DNA of 64,000 nucleotides from Cytidiella melzeri. Lineage: Eukaryota; Basidiomycota; Agaricomycetes; Polyporales; Irpicaceae. A program made the position numbers and the translations under genes. The stretch is taken from NCBI GenBank assembly GCA_022592445.1, contig JABYQR010000169.1, positions 28,075-92,074 of the forward strand, in the 5' to 3' direction. Each line of letters opens with the position of its first letter. Positions within the stretch are counted from its first letter, which is position 1. Under the pieces are notes generated by a model that saw only the letters and a list, made by a program, of their open reading frames with translations, did no database searches and was not told where the DNA came from. Of this stretch, positions 10,393-20,501 are shown in pieces.

Positions 10393-13300
10393 TCAGTGTG
10401 ATGTTCTTGAAATATCCAGACCGATGTGTTTGCCTTCATCCCAGCTAAGATCATATGTAGATGGATAGATCGTGCGAAGGAAAGTAGGGTCGGTCTGGGT
10501 ATTGAATTCCCGAAAGTGCGAGCGGAGATCCGCGAAGAGTGAAGCTTTGATGACCCGGGGCGCTCCAGGGTTTGCTTTGTAGAAGTCGTCAATCGCTTCT
10601 TGACTATTCTCGAGGTTTTCTACTGGTTCCCAGCTATTGTGTCCGTCTGAATACCCTTCCCATTTGACAAGGAATTGCAATTTCTTCCAGCGTCCGTGTA
10701 GTCTGCTGTCTAGCATCTTTTTGACAACGTACTGTTCTTCTCCTTCTATGACAATAGGATCAGGAGGTGGTGGTACGTCTTTGCCGTTGTCGTGCAAGGG
10801 ACTTAGACGGTTGTCTAGGACCGAGTTTAGGGGTAGCCTGGTGAATCTGGACGTTCTTAGCGTTTAGCCAGACCATGTCCCCTACTTGGAAGACGCGTGG
10901 AGAGCGCTTCTCAGACTCGTAAAGTTGCTTCATCTTTTCTTTGCTTAGACAAAGAGCTGCTTCGGTCTCTTTGCGTACTCGAGCCATGTTGTCAAGGCGC
11001 TCATCAAGCGACGGGATATTGCTTCGCTTGCCGACTGGTATGGTGAAGTTGGGGCGATATCCGTAGATGACCTCAAACGGTGTTTGTGAATTACCCGCAT
11101 GTACTTGCGAGTTGAGTGCAAACTCAGCCGCCGGTAGATGATCGACCCAGTCGTCTTGTCGTTGCTGACAGAATAGATGCAAATACTGTTCAATATCCTG
11201 GTTTTTGCGTTCAACTTTGCCATTTCCTTGCGGATGATAGGCGGTCGTAAAACCAGTCTCTATGCCCAGGCGGTGATAGAGCGCACGCATGAAGCGCGCT
11301 GCAAACTGGGGTCCTCGGTCAGAGAACACCTTCTTGGGAATGCCGTGAAGTCGGAATACTTCTTTGTAGTGTAGACCGGCAATCCCCTCAGCGTTAACCT
11401 TAGTGGTGGTAGGGATGATGTGCGTTTGATCGGAGTAATGGTAGACGTAGACCGCGATTGAATCAAATCCCTTAGAAGGTGGTAGCTGAGTGATGAGATC
11501 TACTCCGACATGTTCCCAAGGTCCGGCCGGAGTTTCCTGAGGCTGTAGTACTGCTTTAGGGTGTGGAGCTGACTTGTAGCGTTGACAGCAGTCACAGCCT
11601 AGTACGTAAGTCTCTATGAAAGCATTCATCTTTGGCCACCAATAGGTTCGTGAGACTAGCTCTATGGTGCCGTGTTTGCCGGGATGACCAGCCGCGGGTG
11701 CGTCATGGCAAGATTTGACAATTTTGTGATGGAGCTCTTTGTTGTTAGGGATGTAGAGTTTTCCCTTGTAGTAGATGAGTCCGTCACTCTCTTCCCATTC
11801 GAGTAAACCGCCAACAAGTTTGCGAGGACCCTTCTTTCGAAGGGTAGCGAGAGCTTGTGCAACTTCTGCTTCTTGCTCTGTGCATTCTCGGATCTTTGAT
11901 TCAAGTGGGGAAGCAGTGGCGAGTGCACTGGTAGCGAGGATCCGGAAGTGTTCCGGTTTTAGTACCACCTGATCCTTGTTGTCTTCCTCGTCCATGACAG
12001 CGTGTGAGTGAAGACGAGATAGGGGATCAGCGTGTATCATGGTACCGCCAGGCTTGTGTACCAATATGAAGTCAAAGTCAGCCAAGAGTAGTGACCAACG
12101 TGCTTGACGTCGAGTGAGGTGTTGCGCAGTTTTCCAGTACTGCAGGTTCGCGTGATCTGTCCAGATCTCGAAAGGTTCCTTGAGCCCCTCAAGGTAGTGG
12201 CGCCAATCTTTGAGAGCCTCGGTGATGGCTAACATCTCCCGATCAAAGATTTCGTAGTTACACTCAGCTTCAGTCATAGATGCGGACCGGTAGGCAATAG
12301 GGTGATAGAATCCATCTTCCTTTGAATTCTGGGAGATGATTCCACCGGTCGCATAGCCCGAGGCATCAACTTCTAGACGTGTAGGGAGTTCAGGGTCCCA
12401 GACTGCCAAGATAGGCTTAGTGGTAAAGGCCTTCTTTAGCAACGTGAAGGCAGTCTGCTGTGCTGGACCCCAGACGAACGGTACGTCCTTCTTCGTCAGG
12501 TCGTGTAGAGGCCGTGCGTGCTTTGAGAAGTCTTGAATGAAGCGGCGGTAGAAGTTGGCAAACCCAATGAATCCTCTGACTTCTTTGAGGTTCTTGGGTG
12601 TGGGCTACGTAGAAACTGCTTGGACTTTGACAGGGTCCATAGCTACTTCGCCAGCGCGAATGATCAACCCGAGGTACTCGATCTCAAATTTCTCAAACTC
12701 GCACTTTTCCGGACGAAGATACAGATCGTGTTGCTGAAGTCGCTTGGGGACTTCGTGAACAACCTTGCGGTGCTCTGTCGGGTTGTTACTCCAGATTAAG
12801 ATGTCATCTAGATAGTCAGCCACCTTGCCCTCGGCCACGAGGTCGGCGAAGATGTTGTCCATCAGAGCTTGGAAGGTAGCAGGTGAGTTCGTGAGACCGA
12901 AGAACATGACTTTAGGTTTGAAAAGTCCTCGGTTGGTAACGAACGCCGCTTTGTACTCATCTCCTTCTTTGATTCGGACATTGTGATATCCCCAACAAAC
13001 ATCGAATTTGGTGAAGATCTTTGCACCCTTGAGCTTGTTGATGATGTCGGTGGCAAGCGGTAGAGGGTAGCGGTTCTTCACAGTGATGTCGTTGAGTTTT
13101 CTGTAGTCCTGGATAAGTCGGAGTTTGTTGTCCTTCTTTTTGATGAAGAAGACTGGAGAAGCCATCGGAGACTTAGAAGGTGTGATGTAACCTTTGGATA
13201 GGTTCTCCTGGATGAACTTGTCAAGCTCGGCTTGTTCATTCAGGGGCATAGGGTGAACTTTCGATTTGATCGTCTCAGGAGCGTCTAGTTTGAGATCAAT

Positions 13301-14107
13301 CGAATGGTCCCAGGGTTGATGCTGGGGTAGCCGATTAGACTCTTCCTCAGAGAAGACTTTACCATGTCTGTGATACTCTGATGGAACGATGTCTTCGAAG
13401 GAGCGCTGGGCTTTAGCTTTGTTTGCTTCGGCAGCTAGCTTGGTAGAGTAGGTGAAGCCGGCCATACACCAGACTTCGTCAGTGGTGTCTTGGATAATAC
13501 CGGCTTTGACCCACTGCCTACGTTCTTTGCAATTACCGTCAACCTTCTGGAAAGGTTCATCAGGAGATTCTTCCGAGCCGCTCGGAATTGTCATTTCTCC
13601 TTTTTCCCAGTTAACGGTAGGGTTTACGCGTTTGAGCCATGGTAGCCCAAGAATAACATCTTCTGGACCTAAGTCCGTGACGAGAAACTCTGCCTTTTCT
13701 GTGTGGTCTCCAACAGTGAGTGTAAGGCGAACGAAGTGCGTTAATCCGCCAGCTTTATTCTTAGTTCCGTCAATGTTATGCAATGAGATAACCCTTTCGA
13801 GCGGGTGTTGAATAATCTTATGCTTCTTGACAAACTGGTGGCTGATGAATAAAGCCATAGCTCCTGAATTAATCATAGCAGGAACACGAATGCTTCTATT
13901 CAGACCTTTAACTAGTACATGTACACGGAAATGAGATGATGACCAATCTAGCAATGATATAGTACATGAGGAGATAGTAGACGACGGGCATGGAGTAGAC
14001 ATTGTACACGGGGAAGACGAGGCAGAAGACGAGGAGGACAGCAAAGGAGACAGGGACAGGGTATCGGGGGGACTGGCAGCTGCGGCTGTGTCACGAGTCC
14101 GCTTCAA
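10393..14107 (-). pseudogene. pol: Ty3/gypsy pol of element 2: protease, RT, RNase H, integrase, chromodomain
   Basis: Pol starts in the -1 frame at the gag stop (14107). The aspartic protease motif reads INSGAMALF where the fragment at 28244 has IDSGATALF, so the catalytic Asp is Asn. RT follows with VFFIKKKDNKLR, FTKFDVCWGYHN and catalytic YLDD near 12810. A TGG-to-TAG change near 12613 cuts the frame in the connection to RNase H; the same frame resumes and runs through RNase H and the integrase. The integrase has its zinc finger (HDAPAAGHPGKH ... CDCC), then DLITQLPP, SDRGPQF and the catalytic Glu in KVERKNQ. Near 10810 a deletion after LGPRQ removes roughly 40 codons that family D retains and shifts the frame. 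The chromodomain then lies at 10393-10797. The product would be inactive. Confidence 0.92.
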
Positions 14108-14111
14108 AAAA
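14101..14111 (-). other. Probable -1 frameshift site between gag and pol (element 2)
   Basis: On the minus strand gag ends GTT TTT TGA, and pol continues one base back through the same run of six T. The same six-T run sits at the gag stop of element 3 (28572-28579), and similar runs occur in families C and D. Programmed -1 slippage is the usual gag-pol strategy in this superfamily; it is inferred here. Confidence 0.5.
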
Positions 14112-16124
14112 CCGCATTGATTTTGGCTGCCATCTCATCCATTTCCTTCTTTTGGATGTCAAGCATGTCCTTGAGTGCCGCAATCTTAGCATCCTTGTCA
14201 TTGGATGCGTCTTGCTTCGCCGGGGTAGTGGTCAACGAGGTCGACGAGGTAGCAGCGACTTTTTGTCCCTTAGGGATGCCTTGAAGCCGTTTCAGGCAAA
14301 CCGCCCCCCAGTGACCGGTACCACCGCAGTGGTTGCAAACCGGGTCATCAGGGTGCTTCGAGTCCCTCTTCTTGTGGTTCTCGGATCCACAAACCGAGCA
14401 GCGCTTGCTCATTTCCTTCTTCCATTTCTGGAAGATCTCCTGTTTGCCCACACCCGCAAAGAGCGAGTCAAACGAGGTGGAGAAGCGGGATGCGTCAATC
14501 TCCATTGCATTGGGATCACGGAACGCTTGCTGGTGGGACTTGCCATGTCCCGAGGAACTGTCTACCATGACCTTGCCTGTGCTGTTGCGGAGGTCGGCAA
14601 GCTGGGCATCGACCGCCTTGCACTGATCTTTGAGTGCGTCGTAAGTGGCAGCGCGAGTTTGGAAGTACAAGATGCGTTGCAAGTACTCGGTGCTCAAGCT
14701 CGACTTGAGGCGATCGAAGAGGTCCTGCTGGCTCCAGCCAGTGCGAGGGGCCCATGTCTCAAATTCAGAGATATGGGCGGCAAAGGTCTTATTGCCCTGC
14801 TTTGTCATGGATGGCCTGACTAGCCCTTAATTTTCGCAATTTACCTCTTGTTTTTATCTGTAAAACTCCGGGCTACAACCTAGTTTCAATTCTCTCTGCA
14901 TAAACTCCTTTGCACGTCTATTAAGCGCCCGTATCACGTGGCTTAGACGCTCCACACGGTCACATTACTTGCTACTACGTCACACTGGCATGTGACTTAG
15001 CTTAAGTAAGACCACATGGCTACAGACACATGGCTCAGCCCATAGCTAGGGTTTGACGTCATAGATACCATCCACATGGGCTCCTTATTGTTCTTTCCCT
15101 ATTGTTCTCTTTATGGAAGGATGTTCTCACAGGTGTGGGAATGGAATACAATAGTTGGTCTCCTTTTAGATAGATTCTCTCACGGGTAGAGTTCTTGGCA
15201 AGGTCTAGACAATAGCTATTGTTCTCCTTTAGGTAGTTCTTTTGTTCTTCGTTCACACGGCTTCTTGCAAAACCTGCCCTCAACATGGTCTGTGCGCAGG
15301 TCCCTGAAGTCTATATATACTGCTACATGTACGCTCCTAGCCCCCCATCTCGACCTCTTGGTCTTTACTGGGCTAGGTAAGCAAACCCCTCTGTACTACA
15401 TAGCTGGTAGTACCCAATACTAACTTGGTCTTTACTGGGCTAGATAACTTGTATAAAGTCTGATAGCTGGTGAGAGCATTGTGCTACACGCCTGCCACCA
15501 CCTCCTCGTCAATATCCACTTCGTGTCCCTGTCTGTCACGTCGAGCCTTGTCTCCGTGTCATGCTTCATGTTGGCAATCTTTGTTTTTGCCTCCATGACA
15601 GCGTCAATAGGATCGAATTTGGCTTTGAACGCCTCAATGAATGTGTCCCAGCTGTTGCCAAAAGCTGGTTTGCTGTTTGCTAGCTCCTCAATATGAGGGC
15701 AAGCCCAGTCAGCGGCGTCGTCTTGCATGAACGACAGAGCACCGGTGATGAGTTTGTGAGGATCAAAGATCCTCGCGCCATTGTTGTCCAACCGGACCTG
15801 GCCTTGTGCATCTTGCTGGAAGAATGCTTTTCCTTGATTTTGCACCCAGACTATGAACGCGTGACGGAAGAGCCTGGCTTCCGACGATGTTTTCCCCTTG
15901 AAGGAGACCGGCCTTTCAACAATGCTTCTCTCCCAAGAAGTATGCGTGGCAGCGGCAACCGCTGGCGTCTGTGCGGCGGCAAGTGCAGCCACCTGGTTGG
16001 TAAGGTCAACCATTCTCTGTGTCAGGATGCCAAACATGTTTAAGATGTCTTGGGCGCTCAGGTTGGCAGCAGGGGCAGCAAGGGCAGCAGGGGCAGCGGT
16101 GGCGGTGGGCTGGTTGGGATCCAT
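14104..16124 (-). pseudogene. gag: Gag of element 2, split by a solo LTR
   Basis: Gag begins at the ATG at 16124 (MDPNQPTATAAP), with an Ala/Pro-rich start and a coiled LTQRMVDLTNQVAAL segment, then the capsid-like retrotransposon gag domain (FRHAFIVWVQNQGKAF ... FIEAFKAKF). The frame is broken at 15561/14803 by a 759-bp solo LTR and resumes with GNKTFAAHISEFETWAPRTGW. Near the end are two zinc-binding boxes: an irregular CSVCGSENHKK and a classical knuckle CNHCGGTGHWGAVC (CX2CX4HX4C). Removal of the LTR and one target copy would restore the frame seen in the copy at 38748-39769. Gag stops at 14104 beside the slippery run. Confidence 0.9.
14803..15561 (+). repeat. Solo family-A LTR inside gag of element 2
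   Basis: This 759-bp LTR (TGTCATGG to CCGTGTCA) is flanked by the 5-bp duplication TGCTT at 14798-14802 and 15562-15566. No internal retrotransposon sequence is attached, so it is the product of LTR-LTR recombination. The uninterrupted target is visible at 38980-39000. A family-A LTR has landed in a family-A gag. Confidence 0.96.
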
Positions 16125-16336
16125 GTCTTGTGTGATGAGGCGTAAATTTTCTTTGTTGGGCGTCTGGTGGTGCTCAGCGTAGTACTCGCTGTTAACGGCT
16201 TCAGAGGAGTCTGCCTGAGTATATCGATTTGGACAAGGTTGTCACACTCGTAGAAGAGACCTCCGTAGAAGTGGTCGTTGGTGACGGTATTTGAGTCGAA
16301 GAAATGTATACAATTATTACAATACGTGGTGGGCAA
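16125..16336 (-). other. Cys-rich segment between ORF1 and gag (element 2, frameshifted)
   Basis: Between the ORF1 stop and the first gag ATG the minus strand encodes YCNNCIHFFDS, then TVTNDHF and GLFYEC. This is a CX2C-type start followed by another Cys about 27 residues later, as in element 3 (39531-39769) and family D (near 49080). In this copy the end is frameshifted before the CPNR part. No ATG precedes it in frame, so how it is translated is unclear. Confidence 0.55.
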
Positions 16337-16351
16337 AAACTTGTGGACTGT

Positions 16352-17080
16352 TTAGATCCACTCGAAGTAGCTATCATTATTAACTACGTTAAGCTGTGCA
16401 AGAACTTTGCTATAGTTCTTACAAAGCTGCTTAAACGAAACTTTCCCAATTGCTTTGCAACCCCAGTCTATGAGTTGCCACTTGCGGTCTGCTGTGACAG
16501 GTGCGAGCTTGTCAAGTCGGTTGAGGAAACAATTGACTTTGTTGACGAGATGGAGTAGCGCATGACGGTGGTCAGGGTCTGCGCAGTTGAGAAGTTCTTG
16601 GAGCTTGGTGAGAGCTTGTAGGCGGGTGCGAACCGCGGTAAGTTTCTGCCTGAAGATGCCGACGAGGTCAACCGGTGATAGTTTCTTGAAGTCTATTAAC
16701 ACCGGTTTGGGTGCAGCGGGAGCGGGAGTGGGCGGGGGAAGCTTGGCTAGCCGCTCAGAGAGAGTCGGCTTGTGGGTCCGCTGCTCAGCTAGAGTGCGAG
16801 CACGTTCTTCAGCCACACGTTCTCCGTATGCTCGGGCAGAAGCGCGAAGTTGTCGATTTTCCTCGTAAGAGGGGACAGTGAGGGTGATGCCTTTGACAGG
16901 CGGCTTCTTGGACACGTACTTCGCGACGGTGACCAGGTCTTTGTCAGACCAGCAATGAGGTTGACCGCTCTTGCGCTTTTCAGCTAGAGTGTCAAGGAAA
17001 GATGGTGGAAGAGACCTCTTGAGCTGAGGCTCAGTTGCGGGGAGGTTCTTAGAAAAACGGGGGCGCGTGTCTTTAGGCAC
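16352..17080 (-). CDS. ORF1, accessory protein upstream of gag (element 2)
   Basis: A 242-residue frame without an ATG start: the conserved first codon is GTG in TTAGTGCC, which could equally be a 3' splice site (TTAG). The protein is basic, with an N-terminal Lys/Pro/Arg-rich region, a central Glu/Arg-rich helical stretch (about residues 75-110), a Pro/Ala linker, the motif KPVLIDFKKLSPVDLVGIF, and a C-terminal motif WQLIDWGCKAIGKVSF. Related proteins stand in the same position in families D (46709), C (20502, 59574) and element 3 (39784). I know no function for it; location suggests a gag-like or RNA-binding role. It is uninterrupted in this copy even though gag and pol are ruined. Confidence 0.8.
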   Translation of the reverse strand: MPKDTRPRFSKNLPATEPQLKRSLPPSFLDTLAEKRKSGQPHCWSDKDLVTVAKYVSKKPPVKGITLTVPSYEENRQLRASARAYGERVAEERARTLAEQRTHKPTLSERLAKLPPPTPAPAAPKPVLIDFKKLSPVDLVGIFRQKLTAVRTRLQALTKLQELLNCADPDHRHALLHLVNKVNCFLNRLDKLAPVTADRKWQLIDWGCKAIGKVSFKQLCKNYSKVLAQLNVVNNDSYFEWI

Positions 17081-17948
17081 TAAACAACGCGCAGGGGGTA
17101 GAAACAGACGACGTAAGTGTAGCTCAACGGTATGAGGAGACCGGAGACGTACTCGTCAAACAGGAATAAACTTTTTAAAACGGTGGGAGTGGGGGACCCA
17201 GGGTTTACACAACAATCTCGACCTAATGTCACGGAGATGGAGCTCAACGCAGCAACTAGGGACACGATGTGGACGACGACGACGAGGTGGTGGCAGGCGT
17301 GTAGCACAATGCTCTCACCAACTATAAACCTTATTCAGGTAGCTAGCCCAGTAAAGACCAAGTTAGTATTGGGTACTACCAGCTATGTAGTACAGAGGGG
17401 GTTTGCTTACCTAGCCCAGTAAAGACCAAGAGGTCGAGATGGGGGGCTAGGAGCGTACATGTAGCAGTATATATAGACTTCAGGGACCTGCGCACAGACC
17501 ATGTTGAGGGCAGGCTTTTGCAAGAAGCCGTGTGAACAAAGAACAAAAGAACTACCTAAAGGAGAACAATAGCTATTGTCTAGACCTTGCCAAGAACTCT
17601 ACCCGTGAGAGAATCTATCTAAAAGGAGACCAACTATTGTATTCCATTCCCACACCTGTGAGAACATCCTTCCATAAAGAGAACAATAAGGAAAGAACAA
17701 TAAGGAGCCCATGTGGACAGTATCTATGACGTCAAACCCTAGCTATGGGCTGAGCCATGTGTTTGTAGCCATGTGGTCTTACTTAAGCTAAGTCACATGC
17801 CAGTGTGACGTAGTAGCAAGTAATGTGACCGTGTGGAGTGTCTAAGCCACATGATATGGGCGCTTAATACACGTGAAAAGGGAGTTTATGCTGAGAAGGT
17901 TGCAACTGAGCTGCAGCCAAGAGTTTTACAGATAAAAACAAGAGGTAA

Positions 17949-19274
17949 CACTATGTCAAATACCAGATTTTCCAGCATCAAAAACGGTTGAAAAAAGCGT
18001 GAACTATTGCACAACCAGATCTAAGATTGGATGAGTCAGAAAATGATGTAAAAATTCAGTTTGTGGGTTCTGGATTTCAACCGTTGAAAAATCATGCAGT
18101 AAAGTGTTGTGAGGTGCCAAGTTTAGTGATCTAATGTTGTCCAGGATTTGTGAGGTAGCAAAATCGTGACTGTCAGCATGATTTTACTTACTTCACAAAT
18201 TTGTAATGATTTTGAAGTTAGCAAAATGCTGCACTGATTCTGCAATAGTGGCAATATTTTGCAAATTGAACAATTGTGGTTCAATGCTACTGCCAAGAGC
18301 TCAAAGTTGTACTCGGCTTTTTCTGCTTTCAAATTCAATGCACTATTCATACCTCAAATCCTATGCAGAGTACAGAGTTTTGCAGCTGACAAATTTGTGA
18401 GAAAATGAATCCAGAAATCTTGAATCTAAAGGCAGCATTTTGCGGTCAAGAAAACCGTTGATCAATGCATCCATGATTGGTATGGTTTTATAGCATGTAA
18501 AATCCTCCTTCAAACTGTACATACAGACAAAGTAGTCCTTAGTCCCTAGTCTGCAGGAAGTTACGGTCAGTACGGACTACGGCCTAGGACTACAGACTAC
18601 GGACTACGGACTACGGACTAAGGACTACGGACCAAGGGCAAAGGACTAGTTAGTCTGTATGTACATTTAGGAGCAGAATTTACATGCTCCAGAATCTTAC
18701 TAATGATGCATGCATTTCACCAATGGTTTTGTCAACTGCAAAATGCTGACTTTGTATTCAGAATTTTGGAAATAATTCCCTCAAATTCTGTCAGCCCCAA
18801 AACTCTGCGCTCTGCATAGGATTTAAGGCATGGATAGTACATCGGATTTGCAAGCAGAAAAAGCCTACTGCAAATTGTGAGCTCTCAGCACTAGCATTGA
18901 ACCATGTTTGTTTAGCTTGCAAAATCTTCTCGCCAGAGCAAAATTAGTGCAGAATTTTGCTAACTTGAAAAGAGAAATCACAATTCTGACCTCAGTCATG
19001 CGTTGTACAAAGATTTATGTGTATATAGAACCCAGCTGAGAGTCACAGTTTTCATACCTCATAAATTGTATACACCAGCAACATTTTTTCAGCTACTAAA
19101 TCTCGCACCTTACAAGGCTTTACTGCATGATTTTTCAACGGTTCAAATCCAGAACCCACAAACTAAATTTTTGCATCATTTTCTGACCCATCCAATCTTA
19201 GATCTGGTTGCGCGATAGTTCACGCTTTTTTCAACTGTTTTATGATGCTGGAAAATCTGGCATTTGACGTAGTG
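17949..19274. mobile_element. CACTA-ended foldback element (non-autonomous)
   Basis: The insertion is 1326 bp, begins CACTATGTCAAATACCAG and ends with the complement of CACTACGTCAAATGCCAG. It is flanked by a 3-bp duplication TAA (17946-17948, 19275-19277). CACTA ends plus a 3-bp duplication are diagnostic of the CACTA (CMC) superfamily. The terminal inverted repeat is well conserved for about 175 bp, and weaker inverted similarity continues to the centre, so nearly the whole element is one palindrome. There is no transposase; it would depend on an autonomous relative not seen here. The centre holds a heptamer array. Confidence 0.88.
18570..18632. repeat. GGACTAC heptamer array at the centre of the foldback element
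   Basis: Imperfect repeats of a 7-bp unit (GGACTAC / CGGACTA) fill the loop between the two arms. On both sides the arms end in the complementary strings GTACATACAGAC (about 18520) and GTCTGTATGTAC (about 18651). Confidence 0.8.
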
Positions 19275-19315
19275 TAAATTGCGAAAATTAAGGGCTAGTC
19301 AGGCCATCCATGACA

Positions 19316-19922
19316 AACGGTATTATTGGGAATATTTAAGCGCTTCTCAAGCACTTATCCAGCGCTTATCCTACGTCTATTTAGGCGCTTATCCAGCGCT
19401 TATCTGGCGCTTATTCCGGCGCTTATTCTCAGTGCCTATCAATTAATGCGCTGATGCGCCTCCTGTCTCTGATGCGCTGATGCGCTCCTTTCCTTATCTG
19501 TGTATCACATGATAGAACTCTCTGTAACCTTGTGGAACATGCTGGAACTATGATGTCATAGTATAGAACAAGCTAGAACAAGTCTAGCCTTGGAGCTGGG
19601 TCATGGGGTCAGGTCATGGGGACAATTGCTATTGGTTGATTATTGAAGTGGCACCACTAGGGCATAGGGCATGCTTAGTAAGGTAGATTACTTCGCTTAC
19701 TCATGTAGGTCTTAGAGGTCTTAGGGTAGTACCTGGGGTCCTCCCCTTCATGTATATATAGAGGCACTCCTGAGGGCATATCCCCTCAGTGTTATCCACT
19801 CTGTTGATCAAGGACTACTCTGTACTCTCCAGTACTTCGCTCACCACAACTCCTACTCTCTATCTCAATATCTCCCCCTCAAGTTCAACACTTATCTGGT
19901 GAGTGTAACCCTAACTGTTACA
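19316..19922 (+). repeat. Family-C 5' LTR, remaining part
   Basis: It resumes with AACGGTATTATTGGG after element 2 and ends CTGTTACA at 19922. It contains a cluster of GCGCTTATC-type repeats (about 19340-19420) and a TATA box (TATATATAGAGG, about 19753). A good splice donor (CTGGTGAGTG, about 19898) lies near the 3' end. Confidence 0.92.
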
Positions 19923-20501
19923 TTTGGATAAGACTGCCCCTACTCCCTCACGTCTCTGGACGTGCTGGAGGTTTCTTTCCCCTTTCTTCTAGGTCTTGTG
20001 CCTGTGCGTGGGCCCCCTTACAAATCCTCTAGAAATAGAGGTAGCTGGACCATAGGCTCTAAGTAACAGTCGTGTCTAGGCCTTGCCTTGATGCGCACAA
20101 CTTGAATCACCCTCTCGCCCGACGCTCCTAGAGCTGATCAGAGCAGGGGTTGGCATTATGCCAACATGATGAAAGTGTGCCTCCCCACGAGCAATAGTGG
20201 AGTCTGGTGTCAGACAGCTCGTTATAAGAGCTAGACAACAGGACTAGAAACCCATGAGTGCCTAGGCACGAAGACGGGTAACTTGTTCTGGCCGGACTTA
20301 GGGTCAGTGCAATACTGATCCGCCAACCAGTTGCCGCATGGGTGGAACTGTGACGGAGATCCTATTCACCACCGGACCTGGAGAGAGAGTCCAGGCCAAC
20401 GCCAGCACTACCCCACGCACACACAGGACCTCTCCTTTATGGAGAGTTGTTTCGCACACCACTGAGCTGACAAGCTCATCACACTTTGTCACACAGTCAC
20501 C
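19923..20501 (+). other. Leader of the family-C element
   Basis: Untranslated region between the 5' LTR and the ORF1 ATG. A pyrimidine-rich acceptor (TTTCTTCTAG, about 19991) could pair with the donor at the end of the LTR to form a leader intron. I could not match a primer-binding site to a tRNA with confidence. The same leader is present in reverse at 60348-60926. Confidence 0.6.

Larger units (their letters stand above)
9468..19315 (-). mobile_element. Complete family-A chromovirus (element 2)
   Basis: Both LTRs are present and flanked by an exact 5-bp target duplication AACGG (9463-9467 and 19316-19320), which proves insertion into the family-C LTR. On the minus strand the order is 5' LTR, leader, ORF1, Cys-rich stretch, gag, pol, polypurine tract, 3' LTR. 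Subtracting the nested solo LTR and foldback element leaves roughly 7.75 kb. It cannot move by itself: gag is interrupted, the protease active-site Asp is Asn, pol has an early stop, and the integrase end carries a deletion. Confidence 0.95.
17227..19315 (-). repeat. Family-A LTR (5' LTR of element 2), split by a foldback element
   Basis: The LTR starts TGTCACGG at 17227 and ends CCATGACA at 19315. It is interrupted after GAGGTAA at 17948 by a 1.3-kb inverted-repeat element and resumes with TAAATTGCG at 19275. Net length is about 760 bp, as in the partner LTR at 9468. Confidence 0.95.

Noticed and set aside
16352..16400. Splicing of the leader directly to ORF1 to create an AUG in family A
   Set aside because: TTAG before TGCCTAAAG is a possible acceptor, but the LTR donors examined do not supply the needed A at the junction, so no start model is claimed.
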